Source: Bacillus infantis NRRL B-14911 | Lineage (GTDB): Bacteria > Bacillota > Bacilli > Bacillales > Cytobacillaceae | Assembly (NCBI RefSeq): GCF_000473245.1 | Contig: NC_022524.1 | Coordinates: forward strand, 2,008,501-2,072,500 | DNA length: 64,000 bases | Direction: 5' to 3' | Shown here: piece by piece, positions 1-7,597 of the stretch | How positions within the stretch are numbered: the first letter of the stretch is position 1 | How the letters are laid out: the number at the start of each line of letters is the position of its first letter | Position numbers and translations under genes: made by a program | The notes under the pieces: generated by a model | The model's input: the letters and a program-made list of their open reading frames with translations, nothing else | The model's database searches: none | Told to the model about the DNA's origin: nothing

Positions 1-1
1 G

Positions 2-142
2 ATCTCAAAGCTGCTTAAAGATCGAAAGCCGTATATCCAGGTTCTCATGGAAGGAACAAAAGAACCGGATATTGAAGGATGTGCTGACTATTTAAGAATG
101 AAATTCAGCAGCAGAAGCATTGGAAAAGGACTCTTAAGGTAA
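2..142 (+). CDS. C-terminal fragment of an unidentified protein
   Basis: An open frame enters from the left edge and runs 46 codons to a TAA at 140-142. It reads as ordinary coding sequence (IQVLMEGTKEPDIEGCADYL, then a basic tail ending GKGLLR) and is followed 7 bases later by a terminator-like hairpin, which supports a real gene end. The fragment is too short for me to assign a family. Confidence 0.5.
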   Translation: MSKLLKDRKPYIQVLMEGTKEPDIEGCADYLRMKFSSRSIGKGLLR

Positions 143-149
143 AAATGGT

Positions 150-172
150 CACTTCCTCCGGGGAGTGTTTTT
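150..172 (+). terminator. Intrinsic terminator of the left-edge gene
   Basis: A short GC-rich hairpin (CACT-CC against GG-AGTG around TCCG) is followed by five T residues. It ends the truncated gene just upstream. The rest of the gap to 369 holds only the leader of the VanW gene and a 16-bp perfect palindrome ATTCTTTATAAAGAAT near 212-227. Confidence 0.5.
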
Positions 173-368
173 CGTTCAGCCAAACTGCTTCCTTTCATTC
201 CCAACTCCCCTAATTCTTTATAAAGAATCCATTTTATTGTAAAATAGTAGATAGTTCCTAGCTTCACCGGGAATACCTTCAATATTGAAGAATAAGATGA
301 TAAGCGGAAGCTGTTTTTAGGATAGAAGTTTGTGGTTTTTGGAAATAAAAAACAGGGTTGGGGGACTC

Positions 369-1379
369 ATGACAAAAAGCAGAAGATGGATGGCAGCTTT
401 GTTGATTGGCAGTTTGGCAGTTTTGGGCGGGTGTGCGGACCAGGCATCCAAAGAGGAGAACCTAAAGGAAAAAGTGAATGAACCCGAAAGCCAGCTTCAG
501 AAGGAGAAAGAAAAGCAGGAACAGGAAAAACTGGCTGAAGAAGCAAAAGAACCGGTAGTGGTCCAGGTGATAGATCCGAACACGAAAGCAATCATTAAGA
601 CGTTTAAACCCGAGGAAATGGGCTATGAAAATGATCTGGAAAAGTATAAGCAGCAAATCAGCCAATGGGCGAAGGGCCTGGCAAGAGGGACAGATGCAAG
701 TCCCGGCTATGACAAAAGGATGTTCCCTGACCGGATCGATGCGAACGGTGGGATTGTAAAAGGGAATCCAAGGACGATCCTCGAGGAAGCGGAGCTGACC
801 GCAAAGGTGATTGAGGCTTCTGCTGAGGGGGGAAATGTTGAACTGCCGCTCATCGTTTCCGAAAGCGGCTATAAGCCGGAGGACGCTGCCCATTTAAGCG
901 AAGTGGTGGTTGCCTCTTATACAACCAAGTTTAATAGTTCTGTAGCAGGAAGGACTAAGAATATCGAGTTGTCTGCCCAGGCAATTCAAAATGTGATTGT
1001 GGGCGTCGACGATTATTTCTCCTTTAACACAACAGTAGGGCCAAGCGATGAGGCACATGGCTATCAGCCGGCTCAGGAGGCTATCAATGGAAAGCTGGTC
1101 ATGGGCATAGGCGGCGGAATCTGCCAGACTTCGTCAACCCTCTTTAATGCAGTCGATCAGGTGGGGGTAGACTATGTAGAGAAGCACCATCATTCTGTTA
1201 CGGTCGGTTATGTGCCCGTCGGCAGGGATGCCACTGTTTCCTACGGCGGCAAGGATTTCCGATTTCAGAATAAAGCCGGGGCCCCGTTCCTGCTGAAAAC
1301 TGTCATGGCAAACGGACAGCTGACCGTTGAGGTCCGGACCTCCAAGCAGTATGCAGATGTCATTAAGAAGAGAACTTAA
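369..1379 (+). CDS. VanW family lipoprotein
   Basis: The 336-residue product starts with a basic stretch, a hydrophobic segment and a lipobox LGGC with Cys22 as the probable lipidated residue, so it is likely anchored to the outer face of the membrane. Residues about 27-60 form a Glu/Lys-rich linker. The C-terminal half carries the VanW-type domain (GGGICQTSSTLFNA and HHHSVTVGYVPVGRDATV). VanW proteins are linked by name to vancomycin-resistance clusters, but their biochemical role is unclear and no resistance genes lie nearby. I chose ATG 369 over the upstream in-frame TTG at 330 because the lipoprotein signal begins here and a G-rich ribosome site precedes it. Confidence 0.85.
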   Translation: MTKSRRWMAALLIGSLAVLGGCADQASKEENLKEKVNEPESQLQKEKEKQEQEKLAEEAKEPVVVQVIDPNTKAIIKTFKPEEMGYENDLEKYKQQISQWAKGLARGTDASPGYDKRMFPDRIDANGGIVKGNPRTILEEAELTAKVIEASAEGGNVELPLIVSESGYKPEDAAHLSEVVVASYTTKFNSSVAGRTKNIELSAQAIQNVIVGVDDYFSFNTTVGPSDEAHGYQPAQEAINGKLVMGIGGGICQTSSTLFNAVDQVGVDYVEKHHHSVTVGYVPVGRDATVSYGGKDFRFQNKAGAPFLLKTVMANGQLTVEVRTSKQYADVIKKRT

Positions 1380-1461
1380 TTATTTCTATAAATTGGATGT
1401 TATCTCTTCCGAAAATCGGGTAATTATGTAGTAACAATTCACCGAAGAGAGGGATTCATCC

Positions 1462-1563
1462 ATGAAAATCATTGAAAAACTTTGGGACAATATGATAAAA
1501 AGCGACTGGACTTACCTGATAGATGAAGAAGAACATATGAATACGCCAGAAGAAGACGAATGA
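1462..1563 (+). CDS. Small acidic protein, 33 residues
   Basis: ATG 1462 follows a GAAGAGAGGG ribosome site and opens a 33-residue frame (MKIIEKLWDNMIKSDWTYLI then an acidic tail ending PEEDE). A clean intrinsic terminator begins two bases after the stop. The layout of ribosome site, compact frame and terminator argues that it is expressed. The N-terminal half could form an amphipathic helix. I do not recognise the family. Confidence 0.6.
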   Translation: MKIIEKLWDNMIKSDWTYLIDEEEHMNTPEEDE

Positions 1564-1564
1564 G

Positions 1565-1596
1565 AAAGAGCTTCCCCTTTGGAGCTCTTTTTTTTT
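1565..1596 (+). terminator. Intrinsic terminator after the small acidic ORF
   Basis: Perfect 8-bp stem AAAGAGCT/AGCTCTTT with a 10-base loop and a long T tract. It closes the 1462-1563 transcription unit. Confidence 0.85.
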
Positions 1597-1720
1597 AGGA
1601 AATCAAGTTGTTTGAATTCCTGTAAATAAAGGTGTACGATTCATTTAACCAAGAATTCTTACATAAAATAAGCCAATCTTGTCCGTTTCAAGATGAATAA
1701 GAAAAAGGAGGAATTCGTTC

Positions 1721-2026
1721 ATGGCCAAGCAGGTAATCCTGAATGGGAACCGGATTGATGTATACAACTATAAAGAGGAAACAGTGGCTGAAAAAGGGGA
1801 GCAGGCCATTCATCTCTCTTTTGACTTCAAAGTGAGCCATCAGGAATATCATGATATCACTACCCTGTTATATGATCTGTATTTTGATGTATCGGTGCCT
1901 GAGGATGCATTGGAGTTTCGGGGAATGATCGATAAATATTATACCTCTTTAACGAATCTGTACGAGGAAGATGCTGTCGGGGAATTCCACCTGGAGCTGA
2001 AGGAAACAGACGGGGAAGAGGACTGA
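1721..2026 (+). CDS. ykvR: DUF3219 family protein (YkvR-like)
   Basis: A 101-residue soluble, acidic protein beginning MAKQVILNGNRIDVYNYKEE. Size and N-terminal pattern fit the DUF3219 family, whose B. subtilis member is YkvR; its function is unknown. The start is set by an AAAAAGGAGGAATTC ribosome site. The gene is monocistronic: the next gene is convergent, and a weak GGGAA/TTCCC hairpin near 2038-2066 could terminate both. Family assignment is from memory of the sequence pattern. Confidence 0.65.
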   Translation: MAKQVILNGNRIDVYNYKEETVAEKGEQAIHLSFDFKVSHQEYHDITTLLYDLYFDVSVPEDALEFRGMIDKYYTSLTNLYEEDAVGEFHLELKETDGEED

Positions 2027-2080
2027 AAACAAAAAGCGGGAATCAGAGCGCTGCAGCCTGTTTCCCTTCTTCTTGCCTGA

Positions 2081-2323
2081 TTATTGCGGAGTATTGTCCT
2101 GGTCGTATTTTAAATGCAATAGGATTTCATCTTCAAGAAGGGATAATGCCATCCTTACAGCCTTCAGCCGGCAATTTGAAAACTCCTGGACGGTAATTTG
2201 CCGGATCTGTTCCCTGGCCATGGCAACATACCCTTCCTCTCCATCTTTCGTGTTCCCTGCAGGGTATATGGATATTTCTATCTGCCTGTCCGGGTTATTG
2301 ATGAATAAACCTCTCCATTCCAT
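2081..2323 (-). CDS. Hypothetical protein, 80 residues
   Basis: Minus-strand frame starting MEWRGLFINNPDRQIEISIY and ending HLKYDQDNTPQ. I chose the ATG at 2323-2321 rather than an upstream in-frame codon because it alone has a good ribosome site (AAGAGGTGAT) at normal spacing. The pattern (short beta-rich start, then a helical stretch with VQEFSNCRLKAVRMALSLLE) looks like a small cytoplasmic Bacillus protein. No family is recognised. Confidence 0.6.
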   Translation of the reverse strand: MEWRGLFINNPDRQIEISIYPAGNTKDGEEGYVAMAREQIRQITVQEFSNCRLKAVRMALSLLEDEILLHLKYDQDNTPQ

Positions 2324-2439
2324 AGCATCACCTCTTATGTCTCTACGGTGCTCTTCCATTTTTACCCCCATTTCTCTAATTATAAGCCGTTTTGCTGAAT
2401 AACAACCGAAAATTGATGAAAACGTTGAGATGATTTGTC

Positions 2440-2580
2440 CACACTTTTTCCGAAGGATTGAAATATATTGTTAGGGAAGATCTCCTCCGTATATTTCAGT
2501 ATCTGCTGCTGCAGGTGCTGAGCTGCCGTCTTTATAGACGGGCACCATGAAAGCTGAATGCTTTTATGGTGTTTTTTTTG
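2440..2580 (+). ncRNA. Candidate small RNA with its own terminator
   Basis: This stretch lies between two minus-strand genes, yet it contains a plus-strand hairpin (TGCCGTCT/AGACGGGCA, 2524-2542) directly followed by a strong plus-strand terminator. No open frame with a ribosome site precedes the terminator. The simplest reading is a short plus-strand transcript beginning near 2440-2460. The start is not defined: no convincing -35/-10 pair was found. It could instead be the remnant leader of a lost gene. Confidence 0.35.
2543..2579 (+). terminator. Strong orphan terminator
   Basis: Stem CACCAT-AAAGC/GCTTT-ATGGTG with a 5-base loop, followed by eight T residues at 2572-2579. The T tract exists only in the plus direction, so it does not serve the minus-strand gene at 2645-2929. 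Confidence 0.8.
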
Positions 2581-2644
2581 AAATCAAAAGAGCAGCATGT
2601 CTCCGGTATTCACTGATCATATCTAAAAAACAGCAAGCCTCCCC

Positions 2645-2929
2645 TTAGTCTTTATGCTTGTCTTTTTTCCTGTTTGCAGGTTTGCCGAGAAATGACTGCT
2701 TGTACATTTGATGTCCAAGCACAGCGACCCCTGCAGCAATAACGCCGTTCAGGATCCCGTTGATGGAAAAGCCAAAGGCAAACGCCCCAAAGCCGACTGA
2801 CAGCAGCAAAAGAATCCAGATGATGGTCCAGTCAGGAACCCAGGGTGTGTGCTTCAAAGCCAATCCAATGACCCATAGCGCCGGCACAAGCATGATATAT
2901 TTCTGGTTCAGAAATTGAAGCAAGTCCAA
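2645..2929 (-). CDS. Phage-type holin family small membrane protein
   Basis: The 94-residue product has a short N-terminal helix, three hydrophobic segments (YIMLVPALWVIGLALK, a central IIWILLLLSVGFG segment, and one ending VAVLGHQMYKQ) and a basic tail NRKKDKHKD. This resembles the small holin families found in phages and scattered singly in Bacillus chromosomes. The reaction implied is membrane permeabilisation for release of a wall hydrolase, but no phage or lysin gene is adjacent, so its role here is open. The TTG at 2929-2927 is preferred because AAGGAGGTG lies 8 bases before it; an ATG at 2947 lies upstream of that ribosome site. Confidence 0.65.
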   Translation of the reverse strand: MDLLQFLNQKYIMLVPALWVIGLALKHTPWVPDWTIIWILLLLSVGFGAFAFGFSINGILNGVIAAGVAVLGHQMYKQSFLGKPANRKKDKHKD

Positions 2930-3076
2930 AATAGCCACCTCCTTCATGGTATGCGAATGCCGGTAAGATATGCTGCTAATGGTACATCCTATGCCTGCTG
3001 TGATTTTTTGCCTGTTTTATTGCCGTATGCCGTAAGCATCAATAATGAGTGAATCTATAAAAATATTCGGAATATA

Positions 3077-3106
3077 TTGACTATAAGAAGGCGCTTTCAT
3101 TATGAT
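3077..3106 (+). promoter_or_regulatory. cstA promoter with embedded cre site
   Basis: TTGACT (3077-3082), an 18-bp spacer and TATGAT (3101-3106) form a sigma-A type promoter. The spacer holds AGAAGGCGCTTTCA at 3086-3099, a 12 of 14 match to the CcpA operator pattern TGNAANCGNWNNCA. CcpA bound there would cover the polymerase site, so repression by preferred carbon sources is expected, consistent with a carbon-starvation transporter downstream. Confidence 0.7.
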
Positions 3107-3142
3107 GTAATTGATACCAGGTGATAAAAGGAGGTTATAGAA

Positions 3143-4888
3143 TTGAATTCGATTTGGCTGGCTGTTATCGGCATGCTTGTTTTTGCGGCAGGCTACAGGT
3201 ATTACTCAAAATGGGTGGCAGAAAAGATTTACAGACTTGATCCCAACTATGTCACTCCTGCTCATCAATACCAGGATGGGGTTGACTTTGTGCCCACCAA
3301 TAAATTTGTCCTTTGGGGCCATCATTTTACATCAGTTGCAGGGGCTGCCCCGATTGTGGGACCAGCTATTGCAGTATATTGGGGGTGGCTGCCTGCCTTT
3401 TTGTGGGTCATTCTCGGGACTGTTTTTGCAGCAGGAATCCACGATTTCGGCACACTCGTACTCTCTGTCCGGAATAAAGGGCAGTCAATTGGAACCATCA
3501 CAAGCAAATTGATAGGCAAAAGAGCAAAAATGATGTTCTTATTCATTATCTTAATTTTAGTCCTTATGGTGAATGCTGTATTTGCCTGGGTTATTTCAAA
3601 CCTTTTCATCCAGTTTCCTGCGAGCGTCCTGCCAGTGTTCATCGAAATACCCCTCGCCATCTGGATCGGGTATGCCGTATACAAGCGGAAAAAAGAAATG
3701 CTTATTCCCTCCATCATTGCCCTCGTTGTCATGTACGGAACCGCCGTACTTGCGAGCATGGTGCCTGCCCTGCAGATCGATTTGCCGAAATACTTTGGCG
3801 GAGCGGAAGCTGAGGTCCTTTTTGGCCTTGACGGCGTTGCCATGTCATTTTTTATCTGGATCGTCATTTTAATGGTGTATTGCTATATCGCTTCGATTCT
3901 CCCGGTATGGAAGCTGCTGCAGCCTCGGGACTATATCAACTCCCATCAGCTTGTCGTCGGCCTTGTCATCATGTATGCGGGACTTGTATTCCTGCAGCCG
4001 AAGGTGACAGCACCTGCTGTTAATGCGAGCGCTGCGGACCCTTCCTGGCTGCCGCTATTATTCATCACGATTGCCTGCGGTGCGATTTCAGGCTTTCACG
4101 GGCTAGTTTCCTCCGGTACTTCTTCCAAGCAGCTTGATAAAGAAACGGATGCCAGGTTTGTAGGCTACCTTGGGGCAGTAGGGGAAGGGGCACTTGCCTT
4201 AATCTCCATCATCGCTGTCATTACCTTATTCGCCTCACAGGGTGACTTCACGGCTGCTTACAGCAGCTTTGCCGCTGCAAGCTCAGGAGGGCTCGGGTCA
4301 TTCATCAATGGAGCGGCCCAGCTGGCAACCGGCGTCTGGATCCCTGCTGATATTGCAAAGACGATTGTTTCTGTCATTGTCGTCAGTTTTGCTGCGACAA
4401 CGCTTGATACATCAGTCCGGCTGATGCGCTATATCATTGCGGAAATAGGCGAAGAATACAATTTCAAGCCGCTCACAAAAGCCCATGTCGCCACATCGGC
4501 AGCTGTTGTTGCAAGTGCAGCGCTGGTGCTGCTTCCTAAGGGTCCGAATGGATTTGGTTCTGGCGGGTATCTGCTATGGCCGCTCTTCGGAACAAGCAAT
4601 CAGCTTCTGGCAGGAGTCAGCCTTTTGCTGATCAGCATCTGGCTGAAGCGCCAGGGCAGGAATTTCCTCGTTACTTTTATACCGATGGTTTTTGTATTCA
4701 TTATGACTCTGTGGGCGATGATCAAGCAGGTTGTATTTGACTGGTCAGGATTAGGTACAGCAGACGCCAATATGCTTCTGTTTATTTTGGGAGGGCTGAT
4801 ACTTGTGTTTGTTTTCTGGATCATCCTGGAAGCATTTGCAGCTTTCAGGAGGGATGCCCCGCCAGCAGACACAACCCATCATTTCTAA
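3143..4888 (+). CDS. cstA: CstA family carbon starvation / pyruvate transporter
   Basis: A 581-residue integral membrane protein with well over a dozen hydrophobic segments. The CstA signature region is clear: WGHHFTSVAGAAPIVGPAIA near residues 58-77, followed by GIHDFGTLVLSVRNKGQSIG. Family members take up pyruvate or peptides when carbon is limiting. It starts with TTG, set by AAAAGGAGGTTATAG directly upstream. The gene is transcribed alone from the cre-regulated promoter; the gene downstream has its own ribosome site after a short GC-rich inverted repeat (GGCCGGCATTGCCGGCC, 4890-4913). Length is close to the Bacillus CstA norm. Confidence 0.85.
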   Translation: MNSIWLAVIGMLVFAAGYRYYSKWVAEKIYRLDPNYVTPAHQYQDGVDFVPTNKFVLWGHHFTSVAGAAPIVGPAIAVYWGWLPAFLWVILGTVFAAGIHDFGTLVLSVRNKGQSIGTITSKLIGKRAKMMFLFIILILVLMVNAVFAWVISNLFIQFPASVLPVFIEIPLAIWIGYAVYKRKKEMLIPSIIALVVMYGTAVLASMVPALQIDLPKYFGGAEAEVLFGLDGVAMSFFIWIVILMVYCYIASILPVWKLLQPRDYINSHQLVVGLVIMYAGLVFLQPKVTAPAVNASAADPSWLPLLFITIACGAISGFHGLVSSGTSSKQLDKETDARFVGYLGAVGEGALALISIIAVITLFASQGDFTAAYSSFAAASSGGLGSFINGAAQLATGVWIPADIAKTIVSVIVVSFAATTLDTSVRLMRYIIAEIGEEYNFKPLTKAHVATSAAVVASAALVLLPKGPNGFGSGGYLLWPLFGTSNQLLAGVSLLLISIWLKRQGRNFLVTFIPMVFVFIMTLWAMIKQVVFDWSGLGTADANMLLFILGGLILVFVFWIILEAFAAFRRDAPPADTTHHF

Positions 4889-4943
4889 AGCCTGGCCGGC
4901 ATTGCCGGCCATTGCTTTTTCTGACTGAGAGGAGGCGAAAGTG

Positions 4944-5207
4944 ATGGACTTGCTGTCACAGCTGAAAAAGGCTGCTGCTTTTTATGATGAGGTGCTAAGG
5001 CTCCCGCATCGGGCCGAAATTGTGAGGGAGCTCAGGGATGAAGAGGATTTATTCATTCTTTTATGCTTCTCGGAAATGGCAGGGCTGCCCAATCCAGCTT
5101 TTTATTACACGCTGGAGCTTTATCCGCATATCATCGAGAAATTCCATGAGTGGCATCTCCGGATGGGGATGGAAAAGTCTCCGCTTGACGGAATCCGCTG
5201 CTGCTGA
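4944..5207 (+). CDS. Small Cys-Cys-terminated partner of the ArsA-type ATPase
   Basis: An 87-residue soluble protein that ends exactly in Cys-Cys before the stop (DGIRCC). It is followed after 10 bases by an ArsA/Get3-type ATPase, so the two are almost surely cotranscribed. I recall that RefSeq names a Bacillus family of this kind 'cory-CC-star protein', found beside such ATPases; this is memory, not a search. A terminal CC could bind a metal or thiol, or be a recognition tail. ATG 4944 is chosen (GGAGG 8 bases before it); GTG 4941 is a possible alternative. Confidence 0.7.
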   Translation: MDLLSQLKKAAAFYDEVLRLPHRAEIVRELRDEEDLFILLCFSEMAGLPNPAFYYTLELYPHIIEKFHEWHLRMGMEKSPLDGIRCC

Positions 5208-5217
5208 AAAGGAGGCT

Positions 5218-6171
5218 ATGAAACTGATACTGGATAAAAAGGTTTATTTTGTCGGAGGAAAAGGGGGAGTAGGGAAAAGCACCTGTTCTGCGGCGCTTGC
5301 CCTGCTGCTTTCAGAAAAAGGAAAAAAAGTTCTTCTCGTTTCAACGGATCCTGCCCATAATACTGGGGACCTGTTCCATCTTAAGCCGGGTCAGGGTATC
5401 ATGAATGTCAGCCAGAACCTCGATATTCTTGAAATTAATTCTGAGAGAGAAGCTAAAAGATATATTGAAGAGGTAAAAGGCAATCTCAAAGGCTTGGTCA
5501 AAGCGTCTATGGCTGAAGAGGTATACCGCCAGATCGATTTGGCCGCATCTTCTCCAGGCGCCGATGAAGCGGCCGTATTCGACCGGATCACTTCCCTGCT
5601 GCTTGATGAAATGGCCGCCTACGATACCATTGTGTTTGATACTGCCCCGACAGGACATACAATCCGGCTGCTGACACTTCCTGAGCTGATGAGTGCCTGG
5701 ATAGACGGGCTGCTTCAAAGAAGAAAGAAAAATAACGATAACTTCGCCCAATGGATGAATGACGGGGAACCAGTTGAGGATCCCATATACGAAAAGCTTC
5801 TCAGCCGCAAAAATAAGTTTGCCAAAGTGCGGGAAATCCTCTTGGACAGCCAGTCTGCAGCCTGCCTGTTCGTCCTGAATGCCGAGCGTCTCCCGATCCT
5901 CGAAACAGAAAAAGCGGTTAGGGTCCTGGCTGGCCATGGACTTCATACGGAGGCAGTCATAGTCAATAAAGTGATACCGGAAGAAGCAGACGGCCGTTTC
6001 ATGAAGATGAGAAGAGAAAATGAAAATCAGCATCTTAATGAGATCAGCAAGGTGTTCTCTGCTATGAAGAATATCCATATTCCCCTGTTTCATCATGATA
6101 TATCAGAGCCTGCTCATCTAGGCGTGTTTGCCAGGCATTTAAGCTCCGAACTGGTGAAAAGCATAGAATAA
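5218..6171 (+). CDS. ArsA/Get3 (TRC40) family ATPase
   Basis: A 317-residue P-loop ATPase of the deviant Walker-A type: GGKGGVGKST at residues 13-22, switch region TDPAHNTGD, and the DTAPTGHTIRLL signature shared by ArsA and Get3. In eukaryotes Get3 guides tail-anchored membrane proteins; in bacteria ArsA drives arsenite export. No ars genes are present and there is one ATPase unit, not the two of classic ArsA, so a Get3-like chaperone or sorting role is more likely. A longer open frame extends upstream but overlaps the preceding gene; ATG 5218 has AAAAGGAGG at ideal spacing. Confidence 0.85.
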   Translation: MKLILDKKVYFVGGKGGVGKSTCSAALALLLSEKGKKVLLVSTDPAHNTGDLFHLKPGQGIMNVSQNLDILEINSEREAKRYIEEVKGNLKGLVKASMAEEVYRQIDLAASSPGADEAAVFDRITSLLLDEMAAYDTIVFDTAPTGHTIRLLTLPELMSAWIDGLLQRRKKNNDNFAQWMNDGEPVEDPIYEKLLSRKNKFAKVREILLDSQSAACLFVLNAERLPILETEKAVRVLAGHGLHTEAVIVNKVIPEEADGRFMKMRRENENQHLNEISKVFSAMKNIHIPLFHHDISEPAHLGVFARHLSSELVKSIE

Positions 6172-6267
6172 CAGGAGTGGTTCAAGAGCCACTGGATTTT
6201 TTGTAAGCAAGCCTATATGATAGCAATGAAAGGGCTTTGACCTTGATTGGAAAGGGGAGGATTGACC

Positions 6268-6561
6268 ATGAACACACCGATAGGACGCTTTCGCATCATG
6301 GGGTTTCTTGAGGGAGGCTCGCTGCTGGTCCTGCTGTTCATCGCGATGCCTTTGAAGTATTTTGCCGGATTTCCGGAGGCGGTTACTGTAGTAGGTTCCC
6401 TGCATGGATTTTTGTTTGTTACATACCTGTTCATCATCGCCTATGTGACCTTTAAGGTCCGCTGGTCCTTTATATGGGTCGCAAGTGCATTGGCTGTAGC
6501 TTTTATCCCATTCGGCAATTTCGTTTTGGATTCTAGGCTGAGAAAATCGAGATTTGCCTGA
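6268..6561 (+). CDS. DUF3817 family small membrane protein (YdzA-like)
   Basis: A 97-residue protein with three hydrophobic segments and the pattern TPIGRFRIMGFLEGGSLLVL at the start, SLHGFLFVTYLFIIAYV in the middle and a basic end. This fits the DUF3817 family of unknown function. ATG 6268 is preceded by AAAGGGGAGG. An intrinsic terminator overlaps the stop codon, so it is the last or only gene of its unit. Confidence 0.75.
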   Translation: MNTPIGRFRIMGFLEGGSLLVLLFIAMPLKYFAGFPEAVTVVGSLHGFLFVTYLFIIAYVTFKVRWSFIWVASALAVAFIPFGNFVLDSRLRKSRFA

Positions 6562-6586
6562 AAAGCCGGTTTCCCGGCTTTTTTTG
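6561..6586 (+). terminator. Intrinsic terminator after the DUF3817 gene
   Basis: AAAAGCCGG/CCGGCTTTTTTT hairpin beginning at the stop codon. Confidence 0.85.
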
Positions 6587-6690
6587 TTTTGAAATTTTTA
6601 AATTGTAAGTCCTATGGATAATGATCAGTGCTTGATCAACCTACAGCAGCTTCAATACATTGAAGTAATAGTTATATTTATTAAAGGGGG

Positions 6691-6823
6691 CTGCTGATTT
6701 GCGTTCCAGGCACTTCGCTTTCCGCGGGGCGGCGCTGAGCCTCCTCGTCGTACCTCCTGCGGGGTCTCAGCTCTGCCGCTGCAATCCCGCAGGAGTCTAC
6801 GTGCCTTCCACTCCAATCAGCAG
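6691..6823 (+). repeat. 133-bp palindromic interspersed repeat, copy 1
   Basis: A GC-rich imperfect palindrome in a 450-bp gene-free gap. Outer arms CTGCTGATT (6691-6699) and AATCAGCAG (6815-6823) are perfectly complementary; inside them GTTCCAGGCAC faces GTGCCTTCCAC, and the core holds CTTTCCGCGGGG, CTCCTGCGGGGTCT and CCCGCAGGAGTCT. A second copy of exactly the same length, inverted, lies at 42197-42329. Similar GC-rich palindromes are familiar from Bacillaceae intergenic regions. It has no open frame and no terminal duplication that I can see. The rest of the gap (6824-7038) shows nothing recognisable apart from the downstream gene's leader. Confidence 0.85.
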
Positions 6824-7038
6824 GGCTTCTAGAATTCGATAGCGTTCCCTCATAGCTTATATTTTTTTAGATTCGCAGACAAATTCATTTTCTTCGACGG
6901 CTTACCCCGCCATTACGCCTGCCCCTTGAAACTCTCTTTCACACACATCCCAGATAACCCTTTTTGAAAAATTTATCATCACCCATGTCCTTTTCGCCGG
7001 CAAATCTATATATAGAAGGTGAAAGGAGGTGATGCACG

Positions 7039-7257
7039 ATGGCACAAACAGTTGCAGCAGCTACCAGCCTTCGAATCTACTTCGAAACAGGAATGAACGA
7101 AAAAGGCGATCCGATTTACAAGTCCAAGACATTGTCCAATGTAAAAAACTCAGCTACCGCTGACCAGCTTCACCAGGCAGCCCAGGCGTTCGGATCTCTA
7201 AGCGAACATCCTGTCAACTCTGTTCAAAGAAACGACACCTTTGATGTAATCGCCTAA
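7039..7257 (+). CDS. DUF1659 domain-containing small protein
   Basis: A 72-residue protein, MAQTVAAATSLRIYFETG at the start, with the phrase NEKGDPIYKSKTLSNVKNSA typical of DUF1659. Function unknown. GAAAGGAGGTGATGCACG gives a strong ribosome site. The gene sits 30 bp before a DUF2922 gene, followed by a YvrJ gene; these three small genes commonly occur together in Bacillus and are probably one operon. Confidence 0.8.
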   Translation: MAQTVAAATSLRIYFETGMNEKGDPIYKSKTLSNVKNSATADQLHQAAQAFGSLSEHPVNSVQRNDTFDVIA

Positions 7258-7287
7258 TAAAAATGAATCGGGAAAGGAGGTGAGATG

Positions 7288-7506
7288 ATGGCTAAAACAC
7301 TGGAAATCCAATTTCTCACTGAAAACGGCAAAACCGCATCCCTGACAGTAGATTCACCAAAAGAACCAATCGATACGGCCGCCGTGAAGCAGGCAATGGA
7401 AGAGCTGATCGCAGCTGACATTTTTGCAGGGCCCAGCGGAAAGCTGGTTTCTGTCAAAGGAGCCAGAGTAATTGACCGCAATGTAACTGACTATGAACTA
7501 GTGTAA
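7288..7506 (+). CDS. DUF2922 domain-containing small protein
   Basis: A 72-residue protein, MAKTLEIQFLTENGKTASLT at the start, ending RVIDRNVTDYELV, which fits DUF2922. Like its DUF1659 neighbour it reads as one small beta-rich domain (alternating strand-like LEIQFLTENG and GARVIDRNVTDYEL). The second of two tandem ATGs is chosen, 7 bases after GGAGG. Middle gene of the probable three-gene operon. Confidence 0.8.
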   Translation: MAKTLEIQFLTENGKTASLTVDSPKEPIDTAAVKQAMEELIAADIFAGPSGKLVSVKGARVIDRNVTDYELV

Positions 7507-7597
7507 TAGAAGCAGGGCCGGTGCCGTCATGGGCCGGCCTCTTTCTTTATTAGAACTCTTTGAAGAAGAGACCAAAATCCTTAGGAGGAGGAATAGT

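Noticed and set aside
2645-2929. Prophage or phage remnant at the holin-like gene
   Set aside because: Single gene; no lysin, structural, integrase or attachment-site sequences around it.
5038-5217. N-terminal extension of the ArsA-like ATPase
   Set aside because: The upstream open frame overlaps the small Cys-Cys gene in another frame; the P-loop position and a strong ribosome site support ATG 5218.
6691-6823. Insertion sequence remnant or MITE with target duplication
   Set aside because: The palindrome is self-complementary end to end but I see no flanking direct duplication or transposase sequence, so I call it only an interspersed repeat.
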